Assembly: GCA_964414585.1 (NCBI GenBank)
Contig: CAYPXR010000094.1
Location: 1-64,000, forward strand
Direction of reading: 5' to 3'
Length of the DNA: 64,000 nucleotides
Source: DATEMU01 sp964414585
GTDB taxonomy: Bacteria > Planctomycetota > Phycisphaerae > UBA1845 > UTPLA1
In this document: positions 17,124-25,019 of the stretch, one piece after another
Position numbering within the stretch: position 1 is the first letter of the stretch
Layout of the letters: every line of letters begins with the position of its first letter
The notes under the pieces: generated by a model
What the model saw: the letters and a program-made list of their open reading frames with translations, nothing else
What the model was told of the DNA's origin: nothing
Database searches by the model: none
Program-made: the position numbers and the translations under genes

Positions 17124-18086
17124 TCACGAATTAAACAGACTACTGACGGACCGATGTTTGTGTATCCGCGCAATGGCCTCGCCGAAGATGCCGGCCACGC
17201 TGAGCGAGACCAGGTTCGGCAGGCGTTGGCGCGCCTCGTTGGAAATCGGAATGGTGTCGGCGACGACAATCTCGGTGAAGGGGGCGTTCGCGAGGCGCTC
17301 CAGGGCCGGGCCCGCGAAGACGGCGTGCGTCGCCGCACCGCGAACGCTCTTCGCGCCGCGCTCCATGACCAGCCGCGCCGCCTCGCAGACCGTGCCCGCC
17401 GTGGCAATCATATCGTCGATCATGACCACGTCGCGGCCTTCCACGTCGCCGATGATGTTGTACATGATCGCGGTGCTGCCGCTCGTGCGGCGCTTGTCGA
17501 TGACGGCCAGATCGCAACCCATCTTTTCCGCGTACATGCGGGCCCGCTTGACGTTGCCCACGTCGGGGCTCACGAAGGTCACGTTTTTGAAATCCATGTT
17601 CTGGAAATGCTTGGTGAAGGCCGGCTCGGCCTGGAGATGATCCACGGGAATATCGAAGAAGCCCTGAATCTGCGCCGCGTGGAGATCCATCGTCAGCACG
17701 CGATCGGCCCCTGCCTCGCGGATCAGATTACTCACCAGCTTCGCGGTGATGGGCACGCGGCCTTCATCCTTGCGGTCCTGCCGGGCGTAACCGAAATAGG
17801 GCAGCACCGCCGTGATCCGCCGCGCCGACGCCCGCCGCAGGCAATCCATGAAGACGAGCATTTCCAGCAGATTGTCGTTGACGGGCCGGCAGGTCGGTTG
17901 AATCACGAAGACGTCGCGACCGCGAACGTCGTCATTCAGTTTCACAAACAATTCCCCGTCGGGAAACGTCTCGGCATGCGCGCGGCCGGGGCGGATTTCC
18001 AGATAATTGCAGATGCCTTCGGTCAGCGCGGGATTCGCCCGCCCGCTGAAGACCTTCAATTCGCCGTCGGGATTGTTGTGCAACAT
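17124..18086 (-). CDS. prs: Ribose-phosphate pyrophosphokinase (PRPP synthetase)
   Basis: A 320-residue enzyme making PRPP from ribose 5-phosphate and ATP for purine, pyrimidine, His and Trp synthesis. Motifs: KVFSGRANPALTEGIC, FPDGELFVKLNDDVRGRDVFVIQPT, the ATP loop YFGYARQDRKDEGRVPI, the flexible-loop lysine and arginine in VIDKRRTSG, and the ribose-phosphate loop VMIDDMIATAGT. The ATG at 18086 follows GGAGGGG and overlaps the glmU stop by one base (TAATG). The ORF continues upstream only as non-coding frame. Confidence 0.96.
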   Translation of the reverse strand: MLHNNPDGELKVFSGRANPALTEGICNYLEIRPGRAHAETFPDGELFVKLNDDVRGRDVFVIQPTCRPVNDNLLEMLVFMDCLRRASARRITAVLPYFGYARQDRKDEGRVPITAKLVSNLIREAGADRVLTMDLHAAQIQGFFDIPVDHLQAEPAFTKHFQNMDFKNVTFVSPDVGNVKRARMYAEKMGCDLAVIDKRRTSGSTAIMYNIIGDVEGRDVVMIDDMIATAGTVCEAARLVMERGAKSVRGAATHAVFAGPALERLANAPFTEIVVADTIPISNEARQRLPNLVSLSVAGIFGEAIARIHKHRSVSSLFNS

Positions 18087-19165
18087 TAGGACGCCCCTCC
18101 CGCGACGGAACTTTGCGTCGGCGGCCGCCGAACCACCTGGACGGTCCGCTTGGCCGGCGCGCCGGACGTCGGCCGCGATCCGCCGACCGTGTCGAGCGCC
18201 GTCAAGGCTCCCGGGCCGACTCGCGCACCGTCGCTCACCACCGCGCCGGTGGCGACGTAGGCAAACGGTCCGACCGTGCAGCCCGCGCCGATCCGTGCAT
18301 TGCCTTCGAGACAACAGAAAGGCTTGATAACCGTCTCGGGCCCGATTTCCACGCCGCTGTCGATCCAGGTGTTGCTCGGATCGACGATGGTCACTCTGTT
18401 TTCCATCCAGGAATCCTGAATGCGCCGCTGCATCAGCCGGGCCACGTCGGCCAGATCGATGCGCGAATTGATGCCGGTCGCGTCTTGTGCGGGAACGCTC
18501 GTGCTCGCTCGCACTAATTTTCCGGCAGCGCGTAGAATGGTGAGGACGTCGGTGACGTAGTATTCGCCCTTGGCGTTGTTCGGTTGAACCTGCCCGAGCG
18601 CTTCAAACATCGATTTCGCATCGAAGCAGTAATAACTGGGGTTGACTTCGTTGATCTTGAGTTGTTCCGGCGTGCAATCGCGGTGCTCGACGATTCCCGC
18701 AAACGCCCCGTCTTTGTCGCGAAGGATTCGGCCATAGCTGGTCGGATCTTCCAAAACCGTCGTCGCCAGCGACGCCGTCGCGCCCGTCGCACGATGGCTG
18801 CCGATGAGCGTCCGCAGCGTCTCCGCGCGGATCATCGGCATGTCGCCCGCGATCACGACACAGTCGCCATCGAACTTCGCCAAGGCCTCTTTGCACATGA
18901 GCACGGCATGACCGGTGCCCTTCTGCTCGGTCTGCTCGACAAACTGAACGCCCGGCTCGGAGGAGAACGCGCTCGTCACCGCTTCCTTACCGAAGCCGAC
19001 GACGACGATGAACCGCTCGATTCCGGCCTCCCGACAGGCGTCGAGAACGTAGGCCAACATCGGCCGCCCACAGATCTCATGCATGACCTTGGGCAATTCG
19101 GACTTCATCCGCGTCGAGCGACCCGCCGCGAGAATGATGGCGATGGAACCACGCGTTGAAGGCAT
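18086..19165 (-). CDS. glmU: N-acetylglucosamine-1-phosphate uridyltransferase, C-terminally shortened GlmU
   Basis: A 359-residue protein. The pyrophosphorylase domain is complete: AIILAAGRSTRMKSELPKVM, GTGHAVLMCK, VIAGDMPMI, YGRILRD, NEVNPSYYCFD, GEYYVTDVL. The left-handed beta-helix then starts (NTWIDSGVEIGPETVIKPF) but stops after about four hexapeptide turns, replaced by a Pro/Thr/Arg-rich tail. Full GlmU has about 450 residues and places its acetyltransferase catalytic residues in the missing part. It therefore probably makes UDP-GlcNAc but does not acetylate glucosamine-1-phosphate. The start is the ATG at 19165; GTG at 19189, preceded by GGAG, is a real alternative. Confidence 0.9.
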   Translation of the reverse strand: MPSTRGSIAIILAAGRSTRMKSELPKVMHEICGRPMLAYVLDACREAGIERFIVVVGFGKEAVTSAFSSEPGVQFVEQTEQKGTGHAVLMCKEALAKFDGDCVVIAGDMPMIRAETLRTLIGSHRATGATASLATTVLEDPTSYGRILRDKDGAFAGIVEHRDCTPEQLKINEVNPSYYCFDAKSMFEALGQVQPNNAKGEYYVTDVLTILRAAGKLVRASTSVPAQDATGINSRIDLADVARLMQRRIQDSWMENRVTIVDPSNTWIDSGVEIGPETVIKPFCCLEGNARIGAGCTVGPFAYVATGAVVSDGARVGPGALTALDTVGGSRPTSGAPAKRTVQVVRRPPTQSSVAGGAS

Positions 19166-19211
19166 CTTGTTCTGCTCAGCAGCGCTCACACGGCACTCCA
19201 CGACGAGAAAA

Positions 19212-19282
19212 CTACCCGGCGAGGACTCGAACCTCGACAAACAGGACCAAAACCTGTTGTGCTACCATTACACTACCGGGTA
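19212..19282 (-). tRNA. tRNA-Gln (anticodon TTG)
   Basis: The 71-nt sequence folds as a cloverleaf: acceptor TACCCGG / CCGGGTA with discriminator G, D-arm around GTAATGGTAGC, anticodon stem AACAGG / CCTGTT with loop TTTTGGT (anticodon TTG, reads CAA), and T-arm GAGGTTCGAGTCCTC. CCA is not encoded. It lies 47-50 bases upstream of glmU on the same strand and may share its transcript. Confidence 0.93.
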
Positions 19283-19755
19283 ATGACGTAGCATCTTATT
19301 CGAGCGGCAGCGTCACGGCCCGGTCGCCGCGGCGACCGGACCGAGGGTTGGCCCATCAGGGCCTGATTGGACGCGGCTGCGACTGGGTCATCTCCCGAGG
19401 CTAGAGCACCGGGCCGCGTGCCACGATGCCCTCAGACCGCCACCGCGCTAGGCGCCATCGGCCGGCCTCTTGGGGAGAGACGTTTTGCTTGCTTCCCATC
19501 CCTGAAAGCGAGGCGATAGGGTAACTCCGAAAAGAGGCCGTGTCAACGAGCCTCGCCGGCCTTGAAAAACACAGCCAATAACGGCAATTCGCAAAGAAGT
19601 CCGAAAAACACCGCCCTGCATCCTGTCCCGCGGCTCGCGGACACCCAACCTGATCCCGCGCTGTTTGACTGGGATTTCCCCGTATTAGATATCACAAGTA
19701 GCGTCCGCTCAATTTTTGGAGGTGGACGTCTCGCGGTCTCTTCGCGAGCGCCAAA
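19283..19755. other. Intergenic region with several strong hairpins, no gene recognised
   Basis: About 470 bases separate the minus-strand tRNA-Gln/glmU operon from the plus-strand lipoprotein. Inverted repeats include GGTCGCC-GC-GGCGACC near 19322-19337, ACGCGGC (19371) with GCCGCGT (19413), and GGCCTCTT (near 19465) with AAGAGGCC (near 19532). I could not match the consensus elements of RNase P RNA, tmRNA, SRP RNA or 6S RNA. It probably holds divergent promoters and may encode a structured RNA. Confidence 0.3.
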
Positions 19756-20409
19756 ATGAATTCGTTCTGCCTTCTCACCCCCCGCCTTTACGGGGTCATC
19801 CAACTTTGCATCACGGCAGCCTTGATGATGTCGATGTCCGGCTGCGACACCGGTGTGCCGGCCGGGCCGTGGATTTTCCCGGGCCAGACGGTTCCGCCGA
19901 TCAGCGACGCCGATCTTCGCTCCATGCCGGACCGCGACGGCGACGGAGTTCCCGACGATTTCGATCAATGGCCCGACGATCCCGACCATGACGACGATGG
20001 CGTCATCGATGGCGCCGACGGCGATTGGGACGGGGACAAGATACCCAACTGGCTCGATCCCGATTCCCTCGCTCCGGACGCAGATGACGACGGCATCCCC
20101 GATCTGATCGATAAGTATCCGCTTGAAAGCGACGTGAACAAAAACGGCATTCTTGACGGCATGGAAGCCGATTCCGACGGCGACGGAACGCCTGACGCGC
20201 TGGACGAGAATCCGGCCGTTTCCGACACGAACGAAAACGGCGTCCCGGACGGCGACGAATTCGACTACGACGGCGACGGCCTCGTCGACACGCATGACAG
20301 TTACCCGGACAACGAAGACGCCAACGACAACGGCGCCCCCGATGGTTCCGATCCGGATTATGACGATGCGGCGGATTACCTCGGACACCACGACGGCGAA
20401 TTGCCATAG
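19756..20409 (+). CDS. Lipoprotein with thrombospondin type-3-like calcium-binding repeats
   Basis: A 217-residue protein. A signal peptide ends in the lipobox SMSGC (Cys at about residue 30). After a short linker, the rest is a chain of Asp-rich repeats of the DxDxDGxxD type (RDGDGVPDDFD, DHDDDGVIDGADGDWDGDKIPN, DADDDGIPDLID, DSDGDGTPDALD, DYDGDGLVDTHD), the TSP3 or OmpA-linker calcium-binding module. Likely a stiff, Ca-dependent spacer anchored in a membrane. It stands 100 bases before the flp pilin on the same strand and could belong to the pilus locus. The GGAGGTGG site is 31 bases before the ATG, with a small hairpin between. Confidence 0.78.
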   Translation: MNSFCLLTPRLYGVIQLCITAALMMSMSGCDTGVPAGPWIFPGQTVPPISDADLRSMPDRDGDGVPDDFDQWPDDPDHDDDGVIDGADGDWDGDKIPNWLDPDSLAPDADDDGIPDLIDKYPLESDVNKNGILDGMEADSDGDGTPDALDENPAVSDTNENGVPDGDEFDYDGDGLVDTHDSYPDNEDANDNGAPDGSDPDYDDAADYLGHHDGELP

Positions 20410-20508
20410 GACAAAGGGCGCGCGGCGGGGACTTCCGGGTACCCCCGTCAAGACCGTCGCCGCCGCCCAGGTTATGAGGCCCCCTAAAGGAATGAGAGGC
20501 AAGTCATC

Positions 20509-20682
20509 ATGACAGCACTATTAAGTCGATTGAAGTCGTTTGGTACCGATGAAAATGGCGCAACTGCGACCGAATATGCCGTCATGCTTGCTTTGATCAT
20601 TGTGGTCGCCCTTGGCGCCATCACCGCACTGGGAACGCACACTTCCACCATGTACACGCAGATCGAGACCGCCATGCCGTGA
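20509..20682 (+). CDS. flp: Flp-type (type IVb) pilin
   Basis: A 57-residue prepilin. A short basic leader (LLSRLKSFGTDENG) is followed by ATATEYAVMLALIIVVALGAI, the hydrophobic Flp helix with Glu at position +5 and Tyr at +6 after the predicted Gly/Ala cleavage. A processed pilin of about 40 residues is normal for Flp. The ribosome site is AAGGAATGAGAGG. It is the major subunit of a Tad pilus used for surface attachment. The tadA, tadB and tadC genes follow. No prepilin peptidase is encoded nearby. Confidence 0.9.
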   Translation: MTALLSRLKSFGTDENGATATEYAVMLALIIVVALGAITALGTHTSTMYTQIETAMP

Positions 20683-20920
20683 TGTCTCTGGTATCGATGT
20701 TGGGCCATCGGAGGCCGTCGTACATCGAAAGAAACGCAGGATCGATGGCCCGGTCCTGTAACGGTCCCCCTTCACGTCCGTGAACCGGCCGTCAAAACAA
20801 CGCGAGCGCGCGGGTCGGTCGGCCGATGCAAGAAGCGGCAGTTCGTCCACGAGCGGATCGTTACCGGCCCTCCCATGCCGGCCGCTCGTCGACCGCCGAC
20901 GCTGATGGAGGGGAATTCCC

Positions 20921-22360
20921 ATGTTCGGACGAGCGAAAGTACCCGTCTTGAAACTGCCGAAGGCGTCGCCCGCCGCGCCGGGATCGAGTTCGCCGTCGCC
21001 GCCCGTGGCGACGTCCGCGCCGCCCACCGCGCCGCCGCCCATGGCCAGCCCGCCCCCGTCGACGCACGTTCGTCATGACGAATTTTCAGATTTGAAATCG
21101 CGGATTCACAAGCAGCTTGTCGAGATGCTCGATCTCGCGGCCCTTTCCAAGCGCAGCGGCGAAGACGTGCGCGACGAAGTCAAGCAGGTCATCACAGGAC
21201 TTTGCGATCAACAGGACGCGCTGCTCAATTTCAACGACCGGCAGCGCCTGGTCTCCGAGGTGCTCGATGAGACGTTCGGACTCGGACCGCTGGAAACCCT
21301 GCTCAAGGACCCGCTCATCAGCGACATTCTCATCAACGGACCCAAGCACGTGTACGTCGAGCGAAAGGGACGGCTGCAACTGACGGGAGTGACCTTCAAG
21401 GACAATGCCCACCTCATGCACGTGATCGACAAGATCGTCTCATCCGTCGGACGACGGTGCGACGAAGTCTCGCCGATGGTCGACGCCCGCCTCAAGGACG
21501 GCTCCCGCGTCAACGCGATCATTCCGCCGCTGGCGATCGACGGCCCGTCGATGTCGATCCGGCGATTCGGCACCGACCCGATCACCTGGGAGGACTATGT
21601 CAAATTCAACTCGGTCACGCCCCACATGGTGGAGTTCCTTCAGGCCTGCGTGAAAGCGCACTTGAACATCATTGTGGCGGGCGGCACCGGTTCCGGAAAG
21701 ACGACGTTGCTGAACAACTTGTCAACGTTCATTCCGGATTCCGAGCGGATCGTCACGATCGAAGACGCGGCGGAACTTCGTCTGCGCCAGCCGCACGTCG
21801 TCCGATTGGAATCACGCCCGGCGAACATCGAGGGCAAGGGGCGCATCTCCATCCGCGAACTATTGATCAACGCGCTGCGCATGCGGCCGGACCGCATCGT
21901 GGTCGGCGAGTGCCGCGGCGCCGAAACGCTGGACATGCTCCAGGCGATGAACACCGGCCACGACGGTTCGCTCACGACGATCCACGCCAACAGCGTCCGC
22001 GACGCCGTCCAACGCATCGAAACCATGGTCATGATGGCGGGCTTCGATTTGCCGGTGAAAGCGATCCGGCAGCAGTTCGCCAGCGCCGTGCATCTGATCA
22101 TCAACGCGGCGCGGCTCACCGGCGGACCGCGAAAGGTGATGTCCATCGCCGAGGTGCAGGGCATGGAAGGCGAAGCGGTCACGATGCAGGAGATATTCAA
22201 GTTTGAACAGATCGGCCTCGACAGCGCCGGAAAGGCCCACGGACGATTCGTGGCCACCGGATTGCGGCCGAACTTCCTGGACCGCCTCAAGGCGGCCGGC
22301 GCCGAGGTGGATGCCGGACTCTTTGAGCGGCAAGTCCTGTCCGCCGACCAGGCGACGTAG
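20921..22360 (+). CDS. tadA: Tad pilus assembly ATPase TadA/CpaF
   Basis: A 479-residue secretion ATPase powering Flp pilus extension and retraction. A Pro/Ser-rich N-terminal linker of about 50 residues precedes the CpaF domain. Motifs: GLGPLETLLKDPLISDILINGP, Walker A GGTGSGKTT (near residue 255), the Asp box VTIEDAAELRLRQPHVVRLESRP, Walker B-like LRMRPDRIVVGECRGAE and the His box MNTGHDGSLTTIHANS. The ATG follows GGAGGGG by seven bases. It is cytoplasmic and docks on TadB/TadC. Confidence 0.96.
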   Translation: MFGRAKVPVLKLPKASPAAPGSSSPSPPVATSAPPTAPPPMASPPPSTHVRHDEFSDLKSRIHKQLVEMLDLAALSKRSGEDVRDEVKQVITGLCDQQDALLNFNDRQRLVSEVLDETFGLGPLETLLKDPLISDILINGPKHVYVERKGRLQLTGVTFKDNAHLMHVIDKIVSSVGRRCDEVSPMVDARLKDGSRVNAIIPPLAIDGPSMSIRRFGTDPITWEDYVKFNSVTPHMVEFLQACVKAHLNIIVAGGTGSGKTTLLNNLSTFIPDSERIVTIEDAAELRLRQPHVVRLESRPANIEGKGRISIRELLINALRMRPDRIVVGECRGAETLDMLQAMNTGHDGSLTTIHANSVRDAVQRIETMVMMAGFDLPVKAIRQQFASAVHLIINAARLTGGPRKVMSIAEVQGMEGEAVTMQEIFKFEQIGLDSAGKAHGRFVATGLRPNFLDRLKAAGAEVDAGLFERQVLSADQAT

Positions 22361-22389
22361 GCCGGGACGATTTTGAAGACGGGTGAAGC

Positions 22390-23418
22390 GTGATCGCGGC
22401 GAACCACATCCTGATGCTGGCCATGGACTTCGGGTTCGTGGAGAAGATCGGCCTCTTCGTCCTGCCCGTCTTCGGGTCGGTCATGCTCGCCTATGCGATT
22501 TTCAATCTCGTCGCCGACCTGCGAAAGGCGGACACCCGCCGGGTCAGCGATCGATTGAAGGAAAAATACGGCCCCGAGTCGGAGTCGGACAAGGACCGCG
22601 CGGTCAAGGAGTCCATTCTTCGCCGCCAGAAAGACGCCGCGTCCACGTTCAGCCGGGTGCTTTCGCATCTGTCGTTCGTGCCGAAAATCCAACGGCTGCT
22701 GGACCAGGCCAATCTGCCCTGGCAGGCGACGACGGCGCTCGTGCAGGTCATCGGGATCGCCGCGATCGCCTACATCGTCAGCTACACCTTTCAGCTCGTA
22801 CAGTGGCAGTGCATCTCGATTGCGGCCGCGGCCTTTATGCTCCCGTTCATCGCCGTCGTGATCAAACAACGAATTCGCATGACCAAGTTTCTCAACCAGC
22901 TTCCCGACGTCTTCGAGCTGATGAGCCAGGCGCTGCGGGCCGGCCATTCACTGGCCAGCGCCATCTCCCTCATCGGCCAGCAGCTTCCCGATCCGGTGGG
23001 AACCGAGTTCCTGCGGGTCTTCCACGAACAGAACCTCGGCATCAAGATCGAAGAGGCCCTCAAGGACATGGCCAAGCGCGTCGGGCTCATGGACGTCCGC
23101 TTCTTTGTCACCGCCGTCCTCATCCAGCGGCAAACCGGCGGCGACCTCGCCGAAGTCCTCGACAACATCAGCGGCGTCATTCGAGACCGCATCAAGCTGT
23201 TTGGCACGGTCCGGGCGCTGACCGCCGAAGGACGCCTGTCGGGCTATGTGCTGCTCGCCCTGCCGATCGTGGTTTTCCTGGTTGAGCTGGTCATCAATCC
23301 CACCTATGTCAACGTCATGCTCGACGAACCGATCGGGAACTACATGTTGATCGGCGCCGGCGTCTCGCAGCTTCTCGGTCTGGCGATGATTCAGAAGATT
23401 GTGAACATCAAGGTGTAG
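22390..23418 (+). CDS. tadB: Tad pilus inner-membrane platform protein TadB
   Basis: A 342-residue protein with a GTG start. It has a type II secretion F-type domain (KFLNQLPDVFELMSQALRAGHSLASAI through AEVLDNISGVIRDR) flanked by hydrophobic helices: one near residues 20-45, a pair near 115-155, and two at the C-terminus (YVLLALPIVVFLVELVI and YMLIGAGVSQLLGLAMI). With TadC it forms the membrane platform turned by TadA. It lies 29 bases after tadA and 4 bases before tadC. Confidence 0.93.
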   Translation: MIAANHILMLAMDFGFVEKIGLFVLPVFGSVMLAYAIFNLVADLRKADTRRVSDRLKEKYGPESESDKDRAVKESILRRQKDAASTFSRVLSHLSFVPKIQRLLDQANLPWQATTALVQVIGIAAIAYIVSYTFQLVQWQCISIAAAAFMLPFIAVVIKQRIRMTKFLNQLPDVFELMSQALRAGHSLASAISLIGQQLPDPVGTEFLRVFHEQNLGIKIEEALKDMAKRVGLMDVRFFVTAVLIQRQTGGDLAEVLDNISGVIRDRIKLFGTVRALTAEGRLSGYVLLALPIVVFLVELVINPTYVNVMLDEPIGNYMLIGAGVSQLLGLAMIQKIVNIKV

Positions 23419-23422
23419 TACG

Positions 23423-24370
23423 ATGGAATGGTTGATCCTCATTGCCATGTTCCTGGTCGCCCTCGGGCTGGTGCTCTATTCATTCCTGCCCGCCCGTCGC
23501 GAAAAGATCGACGCCGTCCTGCGCCGATCCGCCGGCTTGACGGGCGAGGAAGACCGGGCGTCGCTCCAGGCCAAGGCCAAGCTGCGTGCCGCCAGTCCGT
23601 CGATCCTGGAAAAGGCCGCTCCGTTCCTTTCCAAGCCGGTCATGCCCAAGAACGCCGAGGAACAATCGACGCTGAAATCGAAATTGGCCAGCGCCGGTTT
23701 TCGACGCGAATCGGCGCCCGTGTTGTTCCTGGCGACCAAGACCCTCGGCGCGGCGGTCATCGGATTGGCGACGTTCCTTTACGCGGTGGGCGCGGAAAAG
23801 GAATTCCGCGACGTCGTCTATTTCGTTATTGGCGGCCTGGGCGCCGGGTTCATGTTGCCGAACCTCTGGCTCAGTAACGCCATCAAGAAGCGCGTCGAGG
23901 CGATCCGACACGGCTTGCCCGATTCGCTCGATCTCATGGTCGTCGCCGTGGAGAGCGGGCTGGGCCTCGACGCGACGATCCTCCGCGTGGCTGACGAAAT
24001 GGGCCATGTCCATCATGCCCTTGCAGAGGAACTTCAGATTGCGACCGTCGAGACGCAGATGGGCATCAAGCGCGCGGAGGCGCTGACCAAGATGGCGGAG
24101 CGGACGGCGGTGCCGGAGATGCGCGCCCTGGTCGCGATCATCAGCCAGGCGGAAAAACTCGGCACCAGCGTAGCGAAGGCACTCCGCAATCAAGCCGAAA
24201 GCCTTCGCACCAAGCGACGCCAAAAGGCCGAGGAACGCGCCCAAAAGACCGCCGTCAAGTTGCTGATCCCCCTGATCCTGTTCATCTTCCCCGCGATCTT
24301 CGTCGTGCTCGCCGGCCCGGCGGCGCTGCACCTGATGCACACCTTCAGCGACGGCGGGATCGGGAAGTGA
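23423..24370 (+). CDS. tadC: Tad pilus inner-membrane platform protein TadC
   Basis: A 315-residue homologue of TadB. It opens with a membrane helix (ILIAMFLVALGLVLYSFLP), then a hydrophilic linker, two helices (ATKTLGAAVIGLATFLYAV, VVYFVIGGLGAGFMLPNLWL), the F-domain (RHGLPDSLDLMVVAVESGLGLDATI, RTAVPEMRALVAIISQAEKLG) and a last helix (KLLIPLILFIFPAIFVVLAGP). Its start is four bases after the tadB stop, with the ribosome site inside tadB. It is the last recognisable gene of the cluster. Confidence 0.93.
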   Translation: MEWLILIAMFLVALGLVLYSFLPARREKIDAVLRRSAGLTGEEDRASLQAKAKLRAASPSILEKAAPFLSKPVMPKNAEEQSTLKSKLASAGFRRESAPVLFLATKTLGAAVIGLATFLYAVGAEKEFRDVVYFVIGGLGAGFMLPNLWLSNAIKKRVEAIRHGLPDSLDLMVVAVESGLGLDATILRVADEMGHVHHALAEELQIATVETQMGIKRAEALTKMAERTAVPEMRALVAIISQAEKLGTSVAKALRNQAESLRTKRRQKAEERAQKTAVKLLIPLILFIFPAIFVVLAGPAALHLMHTFSDGGIGK

Positions 24371-24651
24371 TTCGCCGACGGCCGCCTCTCGGGCCGGAGA
24401 GCAGAGATAGGAGGCTCTCTTCTGGGTGGCCCAACGACATGTTTGCAGCGATCAAGACTGGAAAAAAAGTATCTGGATTGCCGGGTCGATCTTAACAACC
24501 GTTCTCTCGATCGTTTCCGGTGCTAAGTCGCGCGGTTGGGGAGTGGAAACGGCTGTTTCAGGAGTTTGCCCGCGCGAATGAGGTTCTATAGCGGTCCTTT
24601 GCGGTTCCTCAACGCGCGATTAAAGCGCTTAGACGACCGGCTGAATCGTTC
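24371..24651. other. Non-coding stretch after tadC
   Basis: About 280 bases. A weak inverted repeat (GAGAGC near 24397 with GCTCTC near 24415) could serve as terminator of the tad genes. Nothing else is recognisable; the PEP-CTERM remnant begins at 24652. Confidence 0.3.
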
Positions 24652-24786
24652 CTATAGCCGTCCGGACAGTTGAGTCGAACGGCGGGGGCGTCTTCGTGCG
24701 AAGAAGGCGACACCGATCAGGCCGAGCGGGGCGGGTTCGAGGACGGGTGAGGCAGAAGTGGATTTTGCCGAAGGCATCGCCTTCAT
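24652..24786 (-). pseudogene. Remnant of a PEP-CTERM protein gene (C-terminal tail only)
   Basis: On the minus strand a 44-codon frame ends with SPVLEPAPLGLIGVAFFARRRPRR, which has the order (V-x-E-P-A, membrane helix, Arg cluster) of a PEP-CTERM sorting signal, then about 8 residues and a stop. Upstream the frame continues only as implausible sequence without a signal peptide. I read this as the 3' end of a lost gene, in the opposite direction to the two PEP-CTERM genes next to it. Confidence 0.45.
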
Positions 24787-24910
24787 TGGCACGGCGTACC
24801 AAGAAAATGACGGAGATTCGTTTGCATTTCTGCGAAAGCGGTGTAGAATTAGGTTGTTCGGGTTGTGAGGAGGACGGTTTTTGGAGAACCCGACCCACTG
24901 AGCTGAGATT

Positions 24911-24982
24911 CACCAGCCACGGCCACAGCCACCGCCACAGCCACAGCCACAGCCACAGCCACAGCCACAGCCACAGCCACAG
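24911..24982 (+). repeat. (CCACAG)n hexanucleotide tandem repeat
   Basis: Eight perfect CCACAG units run from 24935 to 24982, with degenerate units (CCACGG, CCACCG) in the 20-25 bases before. The array ends 22 bases before the GGAGGA ribosome site of the PEP-CTERM gene at 25020. In the long open frame it would encode alternating His-Ser, but this lies upstream of the likely start. Confidence 0.9.
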
Positions 24983-25019
24983 CGCGTATTATTGTATGCG
25001 TGCTGGAGGAGCGAAGATC

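Noticed and set aside
16638..18089. A 483-codon plus-strand frame opposite prs and rplY
   Set aside because: It spans two real genes on the other strand, with no motif of its own.
19283..19755. Possible RNase P, tmRNA, SRP or 6S RNA gene
   Set aside because: The conserved elements that I know for these RNAs could not be found on either strand.
19543..20502. A 319-codon minus-strand frame rich in Val and Ile opposite the lipoprotein
   Set aside because: The hydrophobic look arises from reading the GAC-GGC-GAT repeats of the calcium-binding gene backwards.
24911..24982. CCACAG array considered as a CRISPR or iteron array
   Set aside because: Unit length is 6 bases with no spacers and no replication gene nearby; it is a simple tandem repeat.
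24696..25019. A 108-residue N-terminal extension of the PEP-CTERM protein, including the His-Ser tract
   Set aside because: A better start (GTG at 25020 with GGAGGA) gives a proper signal peptide; the extension has none. Kept as a possibility only for the repeat.
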